DNA of 64,000 nt from Clostridium sp. Marseille-P3244 (GCF_900120155.1 NZ_LT635549.1:2016688-2080687), one strand, 5' to 3'. Positions 33,964 through 44,273 are shown, counted from the first letter of the stretch. Translations and numbers: made by a program. The notes: generated by a model not told the origin, from the sequence alone.

Positions 33964-35211
33964 ATGAATACAGAGTTAATGGAAGCATTGACAATTCTTG
34001 AGAAAGAGAAAAATATCAGCAGGGATGTAATGCTGGACGCAATAGAAAATTCTCTGCTCAGCGCATGTAAAAATCATTTCGGGACAGCGGAGAACATTAA
34101 GGTGCTCATGGACAGAGAGACATGTGATTATTCTGTCTACGCGGAGAAAAATGTGGTGGAAGAAGTAACGGACCCGGCCCTTGAGATCAGTTTAGAGGAG
34201 GCAGAGGCTATAGACTCCTCTCTGCAGATCGGCGATGTAGCGCAGATTCCGGTTCAGTCCAAGGAATTCGGCCGTATTGCCACGCAGAATGCCAAAAACC
34301 TGATCCTTCAGAAGATCAGGGAAGAGGAAAGAAAGGTTATATTTGACCAGTATTTTGAAAAAGAGAAGGACATAGTCACCGGTATCGTACAGCGGTATGT
34401 CGGGGAAAATATCAGCATCAATCTGGGAAGAGCTGACGCCATGCTTACAGAAAGCGAGCAGGTAAAGGGAGAGCGCTTCCGGCCGACAGAACGGATCAAG
34501 CTGTACGTCGTGGAGGTTAAGAATACACCAAGAGGGCCGAAGATCCTTGTGTCCCGTACTCATCCGGAACTTGTAAAGCGTCTTTTTGAGGCAGAGGTTT
34601 CCGAAGTCCGGGACGGTATCGTAGAGATTAAGAGCATAGCCCGGGAGGCCGGTTCCCGTACAAAGATGGCCGTGTGGTCCAATGATCCCAATGTGGATCC
34701 GGTAGGTGCCTGTGTCGGCATGAACGGGGACAGAGTAAACGCGGTAGTACAGGAACTCCGGGGAGAAAAGATCGATATTATTAACTGGGATGAGAACCCC
34801 GCGCTCCTTATAGAAAATGCTCTGAGCCCGGCCAAAGTTATTTCTGTAATGGCGGATCCGGAGGAGAAAATAGCCAATGTCATTGTTCCGGACTACCAGC
34901 TTTCGCTGGCCATTGGAAAAGAAGGTCAGAACGCGAGGCTCGCGGCCCGTCTGACAGGCTATAAGATCGATATTAAAAGTGAGACTCAGGCGATCGAGGC
35001 AGGGGATCTTCCGGAGAATTATATGGAGCAGATGGGACTTATGGGCGAAGAAGGATATACCGGCGACTACGACGACGGATATGACGAATACAGTGAAGAT
35101 GCAGTCTATGATTCCTATGATGAAAACTACGACGCGGCATACAACGATTATGAAGAAGACCACGAGGAAGAGTCAGAGGAGATCGAGTTTACAGAGACAG
35201 ACGGTCAGTAA
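33964..35211 (+). CDS. nusA: Transcription termination/antitermination factor NusA
   Basis: Protein of 415 residues: N-terminal RNA polymerase-binding domain (1-125), S1 domain (about 130-200; GIVQRYVGENISINLGRADA), KH1 and KH2 (about 205-345; KIDIINWDENP, LAIGKEGQNARLAARLTG). The last about 60 residues are a highly acidic, tyrosine-rich tail (DYDDGYDEYSEDAVYDSYDE) absent from B. subtilis NusA. NusA controls pausing, termination and antitermination. Gap to rimP is 19 bases with GGAGG. Confidence 0.96.
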   Translation: MNTELMEALTILEKEKNISRDVMLDAIENSLLSACKNHFGTAENIKVLMDRETCDYSVYAEKNVVEEVTDPALEISLEEAEAIDSSLQIGDVAQIPVQSKEFGRIATQNAKNLILQKIREEERKVIFDQYFEKEKDIVTGIVQRYVGENISINLGRADAMLTESEQVKGERFRPTERIKLYVVEVKNTPRGPKILVSRTHPELVKRLFEAEVSEVRDGIVEIKSIAREAGSRTKMAVWSNDPNVDPVGACVGMNGDRVNAVVQELRGEKIDIINWDENPALLIENALSPAKVISVMADPEEKIANVIVPDYQLSLAIGKEGQNARLAARLTGYKIDIKSETQAIEAGDLPENYMEQMGLMGEEGYTGDYDDGYDEYSEDAVYDSYDENYDAAYNDYEEDHEEESEEIEFTETDGQ

Positions 35212-35232
35212 GATCTTAAAGGAGTGGATGAT

Positions 35233-35511
35233 TTGGCAGGAAAGAAAAGAATTCCGATGAGAAAGTGCGTGGGATGCGGGGAGATGAAGCCCAAGAATGA
35301 GCTGATCCGTATTCTGAGGACAGAAGACGGGAACTTCGTTGTGGATGCCGGCGGAAAGAAAAACGGACGGGGAGCGTATCTGTGCAGGTCTGTGGAATGT
35401 TTTCACAGCGCTGTTAAAAGCAAAGGCCTGGAGCGTTCTTTTAAGCAGGGAATCCCGCAGGAAGTATATGGCAGACTGGAAAAGGAGATGGGAGATATTG
35501 GCAGTGAATAG
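35233..35511 (+). CDS. ylxR: YlxR family RNA-binding protein (RnpM)
   Basis: Protein of 92 residues with MRKCVGCGEMKPKNELIRI and the GRGAYLC motif, the DUF448 fold. B. subtilis YlxR binds the RNase P RNA and influences its activity. The start is taken as TTG 35233: AAGGAG (35219-35224) lies eight bases upstream, whereas GTG 35224 would fall within that ribosome site. It overlaps the next gene by eight bases. Confidence 0.9.
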   Translation: MAGKKRIPMRKCVGCGEMKPKNELIRILRTEDGNFVVDAGGKKNGRGAYLCRSVECFHSAVKSKGLERSFKQGIPQEVYGRLEKEMGDIGSE

Positions 35512-35824
35512 AGATAAAATCCTGTCCCTGATCGGGCTGGCAGTGAAAGCGGGAAGATGCATCAGCGGCGAGGTTATGACGGAAAGTGAGACGAAGTCAG
35601 GAAAGGCAAAGCTCGTGATCGTTGCGCGGGACGCGTCAGACAATACAAAGAAGAAGTTTCGGGATATGTGTAAATTTTACAGGGTTCCAATTTGTTTTTA
35701 CGGAGATAAAGATACCTTAGGGCATGCAATGGGAAAAGAATTCCGTGCATCTCTGGCGATATTGGACGAAGGATTTGCAGACGGGATTCAGAAAGAGATT
35801 AAAAACCGAGAGAATATTGCATAA
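35504..35824 (+). CDS. ylxQ: L7Ae-family ribosomal protein YlxQ
   Basis: Protein of 106 residues. [19 protein letters not shown] and [18 protein letters not shown] are typical of the L7Ae/L30e kink-turn RNA-binding fold. GTG 35504 is chosen with GGAG (35491-35494) nine bases upstream, overlapping the ylxR end. It lies in the expected place between ylxR and infB. RNA target unknown. Confidence 0.9.
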   Translation: MNRDKILSLIGLAVKAGRCISGEVMTESETKSGKAKLVIVARDASDNTKKKFRDMCKFYRVPICFYGDKDTLGHAMGKEFRASLAILDEGFADGIQKEIKNRENIA

Positions 35825-35837
35825 GGAGGTAGTAAAT

Positions 35838-38600
35838 ATGACAAAAATGAGGGTACACGAGCTGGCGAAAGAGCTGGGAATAGAGAATAAAGAGCTTCTG
35901 GAGATCCTCCAGAAGAAAAACGTGGAAGTGAAAAATCATATGAGTACATTGGAGGACAGTATCGCAGAAGAGATCCGCCGTGAAGCTGCGGGGAAAAAAG
36001 ATATGAAAGCCGCGGCGGATGAGGAGAAGCCCGCAGGGCAGAGTGATACAAAGGAGGCGCCCGCAAAAAAGAAGAATCTTGCGTTTGTAATACGCCCGCA
36101 GAATTCAAAAAACAGCAGCCGGATCCAGGGCAGCCGTCCGCCACAGCGTCAGCCGCGTCCGGGTCAGCCCGGAATGCGGGCACATCAGAGTGGACGCCCG
36201 GCAGGAGAGCGCCCGGCGCGCACAGAGAGACCGGCACAGGGAGCCCGTCCGGCAGGAGAGCGTCCGGTACGCACAGAGAGACCGGCACAGGGAGTCCGTC
36301 CGGCAGGAGAGCGTCCGGTACGCACAGAGAGACCGGCACAGGGAGCCCGTCCGACAGGAGAACGTCCATCTGCTTCCGACAGGCCGGCACAGAGCATACA
36401 TCCGGCGGGAGAGCGCCCGGCGCGTCAGGAGAGACCGGCGCAGGGAGCCCGTCCGGCAGGAGAACGCCCGGTACGCACAGAGAGACCGGCACAGGGAGCC
36501 CGTCCGGCAGGAGAACGTCCGGCACGTTCCGAAAGGACGCAGGGAGGACATTCCTATGGTGACGGGAAAACAGGACGTCCGGAAAGAGGCGGACGGGATC
36601 AGCGTTCAGGCGGCGCAGGTCCTCGGGGAGACAGGCGAGATTCCCGCAGAGATGACATGGGCGCTTCCATGGTGGAACAGCAGAAAAGTCAGAGAAATAA
36701 AGTAAAAGACAAAGAACGGGACAACAAGAAAAAAGAATACAGAGATGAAGCTTTTGAGGGAAAAGGAAAGAAAGGAAGAAAGCAGAAGCAGGTAGCCGAG
36801 GTAAAGAAGCCGCAGCCGAAGCAGGAGGAAAAGAAAGAGGAGAAGATCAAACAGATCGTGATCCCCGAAGTCCTCACGATCAAAGAACTTGCAGATAAGA
36901 TGAAAGTTGTGCCTTCCGTTATTGTTAAGAAACTGTTCCTTCAGGGCAAAGTCGTAACAGTCAATCAGGAGATCGATTTTGACACAGCGGAAGAAATCGC
37001 AATGGAGTTTGACGTTCTCTGTGAAAAGGAAGAAGTAGTCGACGTAATCGAGGAACTTCTGAAAGAAGATGAAGAAGATGAAAGCCTGATGGTAAAACGT
37101 CCTCCGGTCGTCTGTGTTATGGGCCATGTAGATCACGGAAAGACATCCCTTCTGGACGCGATCCGCCACACAAATGTAACAGACCGGGAAGCCGGCGGCA
37201 TCACTCAGCATATCGGTGCTTATGTGGTTGAGATAAACGGTGAGAAGATCACCTTTCTGGACACTCCGGGACACGAGGCTTTTACCGCGATGCGTATGCG
37301 GGGAGCCAGTTCCACAGATATCGCCATCCTGGTGGTAGCCGCGGATGACGGTGTGATGCCCCAGACGATAGAGGCGATCAATCATGCGAAAGCGGCAGGA
37401 GTTGAAATCATCGTGGCCATCAACAAGATCGATAAACCCGGCGCCAATGTGGAGAGGGTAAAACAGGAGCTTACCGAGTATGAGCTGATCCCCGAAGACT
37501 GGGGCGGGAGCACAGTGTTTGTTCCGGTATCTGCTCATACAAAGGAAGGAATTCCGGAACTGCTGGAAATGATCCTGCTTACCGCGGAAGTGATGGAACT
37601 GAAGGCAAATCCGAACCGCGCGGCCAGAGGCCTCGTGATCGAGGCAGAGCTGGACAAAGGAAAAGGCTCCGTGGCCACTGTCCTTGTCCAGAAAGGTACG
37701 CTCCATGTGGGCGACGCGATCGCGGCGGGAAGCGCCCACGGCCGTGTCCGCGCCATGATGGACGACAAGGGAAGAAGAGTCAAAGAAGCGGGGCCGTCTC
37801 AGCCGGTGGAGATCCTGGGACTGAACGATGTTCCCAACGCAGGCGAAGTCTTTGTGGGATGTGACTCGGAGAAAGAGGCAAGAAACTTCGCGGAGACTTT
37901 TATCGCCCAGAATAAAGTGAAGCTTCTGGATGAGACGAAATCCAGAATGTCCCTGGATGATCTCTTCAATCAGATCCAGGAGGGCAATCTGAAAGAACTG
38001 AATATCGTGGTCAAGGCGGATGTCCAGGGATCAGTTGAGGCACTGAAACAGAGCCTGCTGAAGCTTTCCAATGATGAAGTCGTGATTAAAGTCATACACG
38101 GCGGCGTGGGAGCGATCAACGAGTCAGACGTGATCCTGGCATCGGCTTCCAATGCAATCATTATCGGCTTCAATGTGCGTCCCGATGCACTGGCAAAAGA
38201 GATCGCGGACCGTGAAGGCGTGGACCTGCGGCTGTACCGGGTCATCTATAATGCCATCGAGGATGTAGAAGCGGCAATGAAAGGCATGCTGGATCCTGTA
38301 TTTGAGGAGAAAGTGCTGGGCCATGCGGAAGTGCGCCAGACGTTCAAGGCTTCCGGCGTCGGCACCATCGCGGGCGCCTATGTCCAGGACGGAATATTTG
38401 AGAGAAACTGCTCTGTCCGCCTGATCCGTGACGGCGTTGTCGTATTCGACGGCCCGCTGGCATCCCTGAGACGTTTCAAGGATGACGTCAAAGAGGTCCG
38501 GGCAGGATACGAGTGTGGTTTTGTCTTTGAAAATTATAATGACATCAAGGAAGGGGACCAGGTTGAAGCCTACAAGATGGTAGAGACAGAAAGGAAATAG
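35838..38600 (+). CDS. infB: Translation initiation factor IF-2
   Basis: Protein of 920 residues. N1 domain [20 protein letters not shown]; residues 120-235 are a Pro/Arg/Glu-rich repeat region (17-residue unit [17 protein letters not shown]); residues about 240-370 are charged linker plus a second IF2_N domain; G domain at about 420-590 ([24 protein letters not shown]); domains II-IV follow. It places initiator tRNA on the 30S subunit and promotes subunit joining. TAAGGAGG precedes ATG 35838. The repeat region is a lineage feature and is strongly basic overall. Confidence 0.97.
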   Translation: MTKMRVHELAKELGIENKELLEILQKKNVEVKNHMSTLEDSIAEEIRREAAGKKDMKAAADEEKPAGQSDTKEAPAKKKNLAFVIRPQNSKNSSRIQGSRPPQRQPRPGQPGMRAHQSGRPAGERPARTERPAQGARPAGERPVRTERPAQGVRPAGERPVRTERPAQGARPTGERPSASDRPAQSIHPAGERPARQERPAQGARPAGERPVRTERPAQGARPAGERPARSERTQGGHSYGDGKTGRPERGGRDQRSGGAGPRGDRRDSRRDDMGASMVEQQKSQRNKVKDKERDNKKKEYRDEAFEGKGKKGRKQKQVAEVKKPQPKQEEKKEEKIKQIVIPEVLTIKELADKMKVVPSVIVKKLFLQGKVVTVNQEIDFDTAEEIAMEFDVLCEKEEVVDVIEELLKEDEEDESLMVKRPPVVCVMGHVDHGKTSLLDAIRHTNVTDREAGGITQHIGAYVVEINGEKITFLDTPGHEAFTAMRMRGASSTDIAILVVAADDGVMPQTIEAINHAKAAGVEIIVAINKIDKPGANVERVKQELTEYELIPEDWGGSTVFVPVSAHTKEGIPELLEMILLTAEVMELKANPNRAARGLVIEAELDKGKGSVATVLVQKGTLHVGDAIAAGSAHGRVRAMMDDKGRRVKEAGPSQPVEILGLNDVPNAGEVFVGCDSEKEARNFAETFIAQNKVKLLDETKSRMSLDDLFNQIQEGNLKELNIVVKADVQGSVEALKQSLLKLSNDEVVIKVIHGGVGAINESDVILASASNAIIIGFNVRPDALAKEIADREGVDLRLYRVIYNAIEDVEAAMKGMLDPVFEEKVLGHAEVRQTFKASGVGTIAGAYVQDGIFERNCSVRLIRDGVVVFDGPLASLRRFKDDVKEVRAGYECGFVFENYNDIKEGDQVEAYKMVETERK
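36195..36542 (+). repeat. Tandem 51-bp coding repeat in infB
   Basis: Six full units and one partial unit of 51 bases, starting at 36195, 36246, 36297, 36348, 36399, 36450 and 36501, encode the 17-residue unit [17 protein letters not shown]. Units four and five are the most diverged. All frames stay open through much of the region because of the G+C-rich repeat. Confidence 0.9.
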
Positions 38601-38609
38601 TAAGCGGCA

Positions 38610-38984
38610 ATGAGAAAGAACAGTATTAAAAACACGCGGGTGAATGCCGAAGTCCAGCGGGAGCTGAGCAATATCCTGCGCGGCGGGATCAAAGATCCCC
38701 GGGTGGCGCCCATGACTTCCGTTGTGGCTGTCGAGGTGGCCCCGGATCTGAAAACCTGCAAGGCATATGTCAGCGTGTTTGGAGACGAAAAGGCTCAGCA
38801 GGATACGATCAGAGGGCTTCAGAGCGCAGAGGGGTACATCCGCCGGGAACTGGCCCGCACCGTGAATCTGCGCAATACGCCGGAGATCCGATTTATCCTG
38901 GATCAGTCGATCGAATATGGGGTAAACATCAGCAGAAAGATCGATGAGGTGACAAGAGATTTGAATGATGGAGCAGAGGAATAG
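38610..38984 (+). CDS. rbfA: Ribosome-binding factor A
   Basis: Protein of 124 residues: INTRVNAEVQRELSNIL-type start (here IKNTRVNAEVQRELSNILR), DPRVAPMTSVVAVEV and the KH-like core; ends IRFILDQSIEYGVNISRKID. RbfA helps mature the 16S 5' end in the 30S subunit. It lies between infB and nrnA in the standard order. Confidence 0.95.
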   Translation: MRKNSIKNTRVNAEVQRELSNILRGGIKDPRVAPMTSVVAVEVAPDLKTCKAYVSVFGDEKAQQDTIRGLQSAEGYIRRELARTVNLRNTPEIRFILDQSIEYGVNISRKIDEVTRDLNDGAEE

Positions 38985-38985
38985 C

Positions 38986-39999
38986 ATGAAAATTGTGTTG
39001 GAAGATATTTTAAAGGAGAAACAGAAGATCGCTCTGGGCGGCCATGTCCGCCCGGACGGCGACTGTGTCGGTTCATGTATGGGACTGTATCTGTATCTGA
39101 AAGAGCAGTATCCGCAGATCAGCGCGGACGTATATCTGGAGACGGTCCCGGAGGCATATCGCATGATCGCGGGGACAGATGAAGTGAAAAGCCAGCTCCG
39201 GGAAGAAATGTCCTATGATCTTTTTATCTGTCTGGACTGTGGGGATCTGGACCGTCTGGGCTTCTCGCAGCCGCTGTTCGAGTCTGCCCGGGAAACAGTG
39301 TGCATCGATCATCATATCAGCAATGAAGCTTTCGCGGATCTGAATTACATCGTGCCGGATGCCAGCTCTACCTCGGAGCTGATATACACGATCCTGGATC
39401 CCGACAGGATCAGCAGGAACGTGGCAGAGGCGCTTTACATGGGCATTGTCCACGATACGGGGGTGTTCCAGTATTCCTGTACATCTCCGGAGACGATGGA
39501 AATCGCCGCCGCCCTGATGCGCAAAGGGATCAACGGCAGCGAGATCATCGACAGAACCTATTATGAGAAGACATACATACAGCTGCAGATTTTGGGGAGA
39601 GCCCTGCTGGAGAGTATGCTCATCATGGATAAACGCTGTATTGTATCCGTGATCCGCCGACAGTCCATGGAATTTTTCCAGGCACAGCCTTCAGATCTGG
39701 AGGGCATCGTCAGTCAGCTCAGACAGACAAAAGGGGTAGAGGTGGCGATCTTCCTGCATGAGACAGAACCTCAGAATTATAAGGTGAGCCTGCGCTCGAA
39801 AGGGATCGTGGATGTCAGCGCCGTGGCGAAACACTTCGGCGGAGGCGGGCATATGCGGGCCGCGGGAGTCACGATGAAGGGATCCAGTCATGATGTTATC
39901 AATAATATTACCGAACAGATCGCACTTCAGCTGGAACATGGGGAAAATGGAGTGAACAGGGAAGAGACGGATGGTAAACGGAATACTGAATATTTATAA
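38986..39999 (+). CDS. nrnA: DHH-family phosphoesterase, NrnA type
   Basis: Protein of 337 residues. GHVRPDGDCVGS (metal site), CLDCGDLDRLG, CIDHHISN and the DHHA1 motif GGGGHMRAAG are all present. NrnA degrades very short RNA oligomers and pAp. ATG 38986 (AGAGGA five bases upstream) is preferred over ATG 38965, which lies inside rbfA. It overlaps truB by 29 bases. Confidence 0.92.
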   Translation: MKIVLEDILKEKQKIALGGHVRPDGDCVGSCMGLYLYLKEQYPQISADVYLETVPEAYRMIAGTDEVKSQLREEMSYDLFICLDCGDLDRLGFSQPLFESARETVCIDHHISNEAFADLNYIVPDASSTSELIYTILDPDRISRNVAEALYMGIVHDTGVFQYSCTSPETMEIAAALMRKGINGSEIIDRTYYEKTYIQLQILGRALLESMLIMDKRCIVSVIRRQSMEFFQAQPSDLEGIVSQLRQTKGVEVAIFLHETEPQNYKVSLRSKGIVDVSAVAKHFGGGGHMRAAGVTMKGSSHDVINNITEQIALQLEHGENGVNREETDGKRNTEYL

Positions 40000-40924
40000 A
40001 GAAAAGGGATATACCTCTCACGATGTTGTGGCCTGCCTGCGCAGGATCGTCGGGCAGAAAAGGATCGGGCATACAGGTACCCTTGATCCGGAGGCGGAAG
40101 GGGTGCTTCCTGTCTGTCTCGGTCAGGCCACCAGAGTCTGTGACATGCTGACAGAAAATGACAAGAGTTACGAGGCGGTCCTTCTGCTGGGAGTGACAAC
40201 CGATACACAGGACATTACAGGTACGGTACTCAGGACCCGGAGTACGGATCATCTGACGGATGAGCGGGTTATAGAGTGTATCAGAGACTATATCGGCAGC
40301 TACGATCAGATTCCGCCGATGTATTCCGCGGTCAAAGTCAACGGAAAGAAACTGTATGAACTGGCCCGGCAGGGGAAGACCGTGGAACGCGCAGGCCGCA
40401 GGGTGACGCTCCATGATATCCGGATCCTGGATATAGATCTTCCAAGAGTCCGCATGGCGGTCGACTGTTCAAAGGGGACCTACATCCGGACCCTCTGCCA
40501 TGATATCGGGGAAAGCCTGGGGGCCGGCGGGTGTATGGAGTCCCTGCTCCGGACCCGGGCAGGACAGTTCTCTCTGGCGGAGAGCATCAGGCTGGCTCAG
40601 GCAGCGGAAGCGGCAGCAAAAGGACAGCTGGGGCAGTATCTGATCCCCACGGACAAAGTGTTTTCCGGAATGCGGGCGCTTGTCCTGAGCGGAAGGCAGA
40701 TACAGCTGGCCCGCAACGGAAATCCCTTTTCCATGGATCAAATGGCGGCATCTCCCGGGAAAGGCGGAACGGATCCGGAGGCTGCTCCGGGAGAGCAGTT
40801 CCGGGTATATGACGCCGAGGGCAGGTTTATCGCCGTCTATCATTATGACAGCGGGAAAGAACAGTTCCGGATCACGAAAATGTTCTTTGACCCGTCAGAA
40901 ACAGACTTCAAAAAAGAGGGCTGA
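39971..40924 (+). CDS. truB: tRNA pseudouridine(55) synthase
   Basis: Protein of 317 residues with the catalytic Asp in GHTGTLDPEAEGVLPVCLG, and PPMYSAVKVNGKKLYELAR. It makes pseudouridine 55 in the T loop of tRNA. The C-terminal about 70 residues carry the PUA-like part. Translationally coupled to nrnA by overlap and seven bases from ribF. Confidence 0.96.
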   Translation: MVNGILNIYKEKGYTSHDVVACLRRIVGQKRIGHTGTLDPEAEGVLPVCLGQATRVCDMLTENDKSYEAVLLLGVTTDTQDITGTVLRTRSTDHLTDERVIECIRDYIGSYDQIPPMYSAVKVNGKKLYELARQGKTVERAGRRVTLHDIRILDIDLPRVRMAVDCSKGTYIRTLCHDIGESLGAGGCMESLLRTRAGQFSLAESIRLAQAAEAAAKGQLGQYLIPTDKVFSGMRALVLSGRQIQLARNGNPFSMDQMAASPGKGGTDPEAAPGEQFRVYDAEGRFIAVYHYDSGKEQFRITKMFFDPSETDFKKEG

Positions 40925-40931
40925 AACAGAC

Positions 40932-41825
40932 ATGAAATATATTACCGGAATTGAACGTTACCATGAAACAAAAAAGACTGCAGTAACGCTGGGAAAATTC
41001 GACGGACTTCACAGAGGGCATCAGAAACTGGTGGACAGGATCAGAGGATATGCATCCGCTGAATGTGAAAGTGTCCTCTGTGCTTTTGACATGGGACAGA
41101 AGTCGCTTATGACACGCCGGGAACGCCGGGAACGTCTGGAGGGACAGATCGACTGTCTGGTGGACTGGCCTTTTACAGATTCTCTGCGCAGAATGGACGC
41201 GGAAGAATTTGTCAGGGACATTCTGTGCGGGACGTTCCATGCCGCTCATATCGTGATCGGCACAGATTTCTGCTTCGGGTACGAGAAAAAAGGAAACGCA
41301 GAATTGCTCTCCCGTCTGGCCCCGGGATACGGCTATACCCTTGACGTGATCGAAAAGGAGCGGTACAAGGATCATGTGATCAGCAGCACGTATATCCGGG
41401 AGGCTCTGGCACAGGGTGATGTGAAGCTGGCGGCCGCTCTGCTGGGCTGTCCCTATGAGCTGACAGGGATTGTGCGGCACGGGAAGCAGCTGGGGCGGAC
41501 GCTGGGATTCCCCACTCTGAATATCGAGCCCGCTCCGGAGAAGATCCTGCCGCGCTACGGGGTTTATGCCTGCAGGGTGAAGATTGACGGAATCTGGTAT
41601 AATGGCGTGGGAAATGCGGGAGTAAAACCGACGGTGACGGATGAGCAAAGGCGGCTGCTGGAAGTGTTTGTCTATGGATACGAAGGAAATGCCTATGGGA
41701 AAGAAGTTACCGCCCAGTTCTGTGATTTTGAACGTCCGGAGGTAAAGTTCGGATCCAGGGAAGAGCTGAAAGAACATGTAGAGAGAGATATGGCATACGG
41801 CAGAAATTTTTTCGGGATCCGTTAA
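40932..41825 (+). CDS. ribF: Bifunctional riboflavin kinase / FAD synthetase
   Basis: Protein of 297 residues. The N-terminal adenylyltransferase domain has GKFDGLHRGHQKLV and GTDFCFGY; the C-terminal flavokinase has GRTLGFPTLNIE and YGVYACRV. It converts riboflavin to FMN and FAD. ATG 40932 is used with GAGGG ten bases upstream, although the frame is open well upstream inside truB. It is the last gene of the rimP operon. Confidence 0.95.
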   Translation: MKYITGIERYHETKKTAVTLGKFDGLHRGHQKLVDRIRGYASAECESVLCAFDMGQKSLMTRRERRERLEGQIDCLVDWPFTDSLRRMDAEEFVRDILCGTFHAAHIVIGTDFCFGYEKKGNAELLSRLAPGYGYTLDVIEKERYKDHVISSTYIREALAQGDVKLAAALLGCPYELTGIVRHGKQLGRTLGFPTLNIEPAPEKILPRYGVYACRVKIDGIWYNGVGNAGVKPTVTDEQRRLLEVFVYGYEGNAYGKEVTAQFCDFERPEVKFGSREELKEHVERDMAYGRNFFGIR

Positions 41826-41885
41826 AATGTTTCCGGCCCGCCGGCTCCGGCAGTCAGGGACCGTTATGGCCTGTGTTAAAAATTC

Positions 41886-41914
41886 TTTACAATTACAATG
41901 TGATATGCTATACT
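41886..41914 (+). promoter_or_regulatory. Promoter of rpsO
   Basis: TTTACA (41886-41891), 17 bases, TATACT (41909-41914). The leader of about 90 bases includes CCGAT / ATCGG (41937-41954) and a G+C-rich segment before GGAGGAG, so it may hold the S15 autoregulatory fold known from other bacteria; not shown here. Confidence 0.75.
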
Positions 41915-42012
41915 ATGCAAGGTTACAAAATACAGCCGATGTTCGGTAATCGGATCACTCCGGCCATTACTTAATATCCGGCGTTTATCAAAGTATTTCA
42001 GGAGGAGAAAAA

Positions 42013-42279
42013 ATGATCGCAAAGGAAAAGAAACAGGCAATTATCAAAGAGTATGGAAGAACAGAGGGAGACACAGGTTCTCCGGAAGTGCAGATCGCGA
42101 TCCTGACAGCAAGGATCAATGAGCTGACAGAGCACTTTAAGGCAAATCCGAAGGACCACCATTCAAGAAGAGGACTTCTTAAGATGGTAGGACAGAGAAG
42201 AGGACTTCTCGCGTACCTGAGGAAGATCGACATTGAGAGATATCGTTCTCTGATCGAAAGACTTGGACTGAGAAAATAA
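42013..42279 (+). CDS. rpsO: Ribosomal protein S15
   Basis: Protein of 88 residues. [20 protein letters not shown] and [21 protein letters not shown] are invariant S15 motifs. S15 binds the three-way junction of 16S rRNA. GGAGGAG precedes ATG 42013. In most bacteria pnp follows directly; here the IS element at 42308 intervenes. Confidence 0.97.
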   Translation: MIAKEKKQAIIKEYGRTEGDTGSPEVQIAILTARINELTEHFKANPKDHHSRRGLLKMVGQRRGLLAYLRKIDIERYRSLIERLGLRK

Positions 42280-42337
42280 GCCCGGGGATCAGTCAGAATG
42301 ACAGCAGAGGGGCTATCGGGAAATAGATAGTTCCAAA

Positions 42338-42377
42338 CAGGGGCAGGTGTGACTCGCGCGAGTCACACCTGCCCCTG
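42338..42377. repeat. Perfect 40-bp palindrome in the IS left end
   Basis: All bases from 42338 to 42377 pair about the centre 42357/42358; arms contain CAGGGGCAGGTGTGACTCGC. No T run. It lies between the IS inverted repeat and the transposase promoter and could block read-in transcription or be a REP-like insertion. Confidence 0.85.
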
Positions 42378-42452
42378 AGTTTATCTCCTAAAAAAAGAGA
42401 AAGATGGCTAACGACAACCATCCTTCTCTCCGTTCCATGTTATAATGGAACT

Positions 42453-44207
42453 ATGCAAAAACAAGATTATTATAACGACTTTTTTGAAATTGGGCAACAA
42501 AAAATTAACTTCAGTTTCTTCGAATTGAATTTACCCGATGACGATCCAGTCTATACCCTGAAAAACGTGATGGAGGAATTAGATTTTTCAGGCCTGTTGG
42601 CCTGTTATTCAGATAAGGGAAGAACCGGGTATAATCCAATCATGCTGTATGCTGTTGTTACCTACGCAAACATGCGCGGGGTCAGGGCAGTTGACCGTAT
42701 TGTAGACTTATGCCAGAGAGATCTTGCCTTTATCTGGCTGACCAAAGGGCAGAAGCCTCAGCGGGATGTTTTTTACGATTTTAAAGGGAAAAAGCTGACG
42801 GGAGAAGCGTTAGATGAATTGAACTATCAGTTCATGCGCCGTCTGGAAAAAGAAGGGCTGATCACGCTGAAAGAGCTTTATATCGATGGGACAAAGATCG
42901 AAGCGAATGCAAACAGGTATACGTTCGTCTGGCGGGGCAGCCTGAACTATCACCTTGTCAAACTGCTGGACAGCATAGATGCCCTTTACGCAAAGTATAA
43001 TGCCTTTCTGCTTGAGAATGGATATGGCCCCAAATACGACCTCGGGGATGCCCATATGTTCGTGATCGAAGGAATGGATAAAGTCAGGAAGGTTATCGCG
43101 GAAAACAGGAAACGGAAGCTGACAAAGCATAAGAAGATCTCCAATAACACCATCATCGAGATCGATCATTGCTCCCCGCTTGAGATCCTGAAACTGCAGA
43201 AGAACCTGATGCGGATTGCAGAAGGAGAAGGGATCCGGTTCTTTTTTGGAAAGGGAAAACATAAGCCAGAAATCCAGAAGCTCTACGAGGAACTGGAAGA
43301 ATGCGGGAGCCGGCTGATGGAATACAAGGAATGCTTTGAGATCATGGGGAAAGAGCGGAACAGCTATTCAAAAACCGACCTGGAAGCAACCTTCATGCGG
43401 ATGAAAGAAGACCATATGCTGAATGGGCAGCTGAAACCGGCATACAATGTCCAGATCGCGGTAGAGAACTACTTTATTGTCCACGGATATGTAAGTAATG
43501 ACCGGACAGACTACAATACGCTGATCCCGGTTCTGGAAAAGCATCGGAACGCGTTTGGGGATACCCTGGAGGCAGTGACGGCTGACAGCGGCTATTGCAG
43601 TGAAAAGAACCTGGTATACCTGAAAGAGAATGAGATCCGGAGTTATATCAAACTTCAAGACCATGAGAAGCGTAAGACACGGGCGTACAAAGAGGACATC
43701 GGGAAGTATTCCAACATGACATACACCGTCTTTGAAGATGAGCATTATTATATCTGCCATGATGGAAGGGAGCTGCGCCATATCCGGACGGAAAGCAAAG
43801 AGCAGGACGGCTATACCCAGACGGTAGAGGTATACGGCTGTGCGGACTGCAGCGGCTGTGAGCAGAAATCCAGATGTCTTTCTAAATACGAAGCCGAAAA
43901 AAATCCGGACCGGAATAAGGTCATGAAGATCAACGAACGCTGGGAAGAACTGAAGGAAGAGTCCAACAGGAATATCCAGAGTGAAGAAGGAATGCTGAAA
44001 CGGCAGACACGGTCGATCCAGACGGAAGGGCACTTTGGAGATATCAAAGAGAATGAAAACTTCCGGCGGTTTAACTACCGTTCAGAGGAGAAGGTATATA
44101 AAGAATTCATGCTGTATGCGATTGGCAGGAATATCATGAAATACCATCGATTTTTACATCATGAGATTGAGAAATACGAAGGGAAAAAGGAGCAGAAAAC
44201 CGCTTAG
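42453..44207 (+). CDS. IS1182-family transposase
   Basis: Protein of 584 residues. Residues about 35-110 are the DUF772 domain (YNPIMLYAVVTYANMRGVRAV); the DDE catalytic domain begins near IDGTKIEANANRYTFVW (first Asp) and continues at VTADSGYCSEKNL (second Asp); the last Glu is in the RSIQTEGHFGDIKEN helix. A zinc-ribbon-like CADCSGCEQKSRC insertion lies near residue 460. This order is standard for IS1182. A promoter with TATAAT-like sequence at 42441 lies just upstream. All key residues appear present, so it is probably active. Confidence 0.9.
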   Translation: MQKQDYYNDFFEIGQQKINFSFFELNLPDDDPVYTLKNVMEELDFSGLLACYSDKGRTGYNPIMLYAVVTYANMRGVRAVDRIVDLCQRDLAFIWLTKGQKPQRDVFYDFKGKKLTGEALDELNYQFMRRLEKEGLITLKELYIDGTKIEANANRYTFVWRGSLNYHLVKLLDSIDALYAKYNAFLLENGYGPKYDLGDAHMFVIEGMDKVRKVIAENRKRKLTKHKKISNNTIIEIDHCSPLEILKLQKNLMRIAEGEGIRFFFGKGKHKPEIQKLYEELEECGSRLMEYKECFEIMGKERNSYSKTDLEATFMRMKEDHMLNGQLKPAYNVQIAVENYFIVHGYVSNDRTDYNTLIPVLEKHRNAFGDTLEAVTADSGYCSEKNLVYLKENEIRSYIKLQDHEKRKTRAYKEDIGKYSNMTYTVFEDEHYYICHDGRELRHIRTESKEQDGYTQTVEVYGCADCSGCEQKSRCLSKYEAEKNPDRNKVMKINERWEELKEESNRNIQSEEGMLKRQTRSIQTEGHFGDIKENENFRRFNYRSEEKVYKEFMLYAIGRNIMKYHRFLHHEIEKYEGKKEQKTA

Positions 44208-44273
44208 CGAAAGGCGTGCTTCAAAAAATCCAGACAAGGGGATTTTGTGCCCTGAAACAAGGGTGACAAAAGA

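Noticed and set aside
36195-36542. CRISPR-like array
   Set aside because: The repeat units are contiguous without unique spacers and are in frame in IF-2.
36105-36551. Long open frames on both strands inside infB
   Set aside because: They arise from the G+C-rich 51-bp repeat; IF-2 itself occupies the region with full domain order.
41826-41885. Terminator after ribF
   Set aside because: The G+C-rich stretch can pair in several ways, but no stable stem with a T run stands out.
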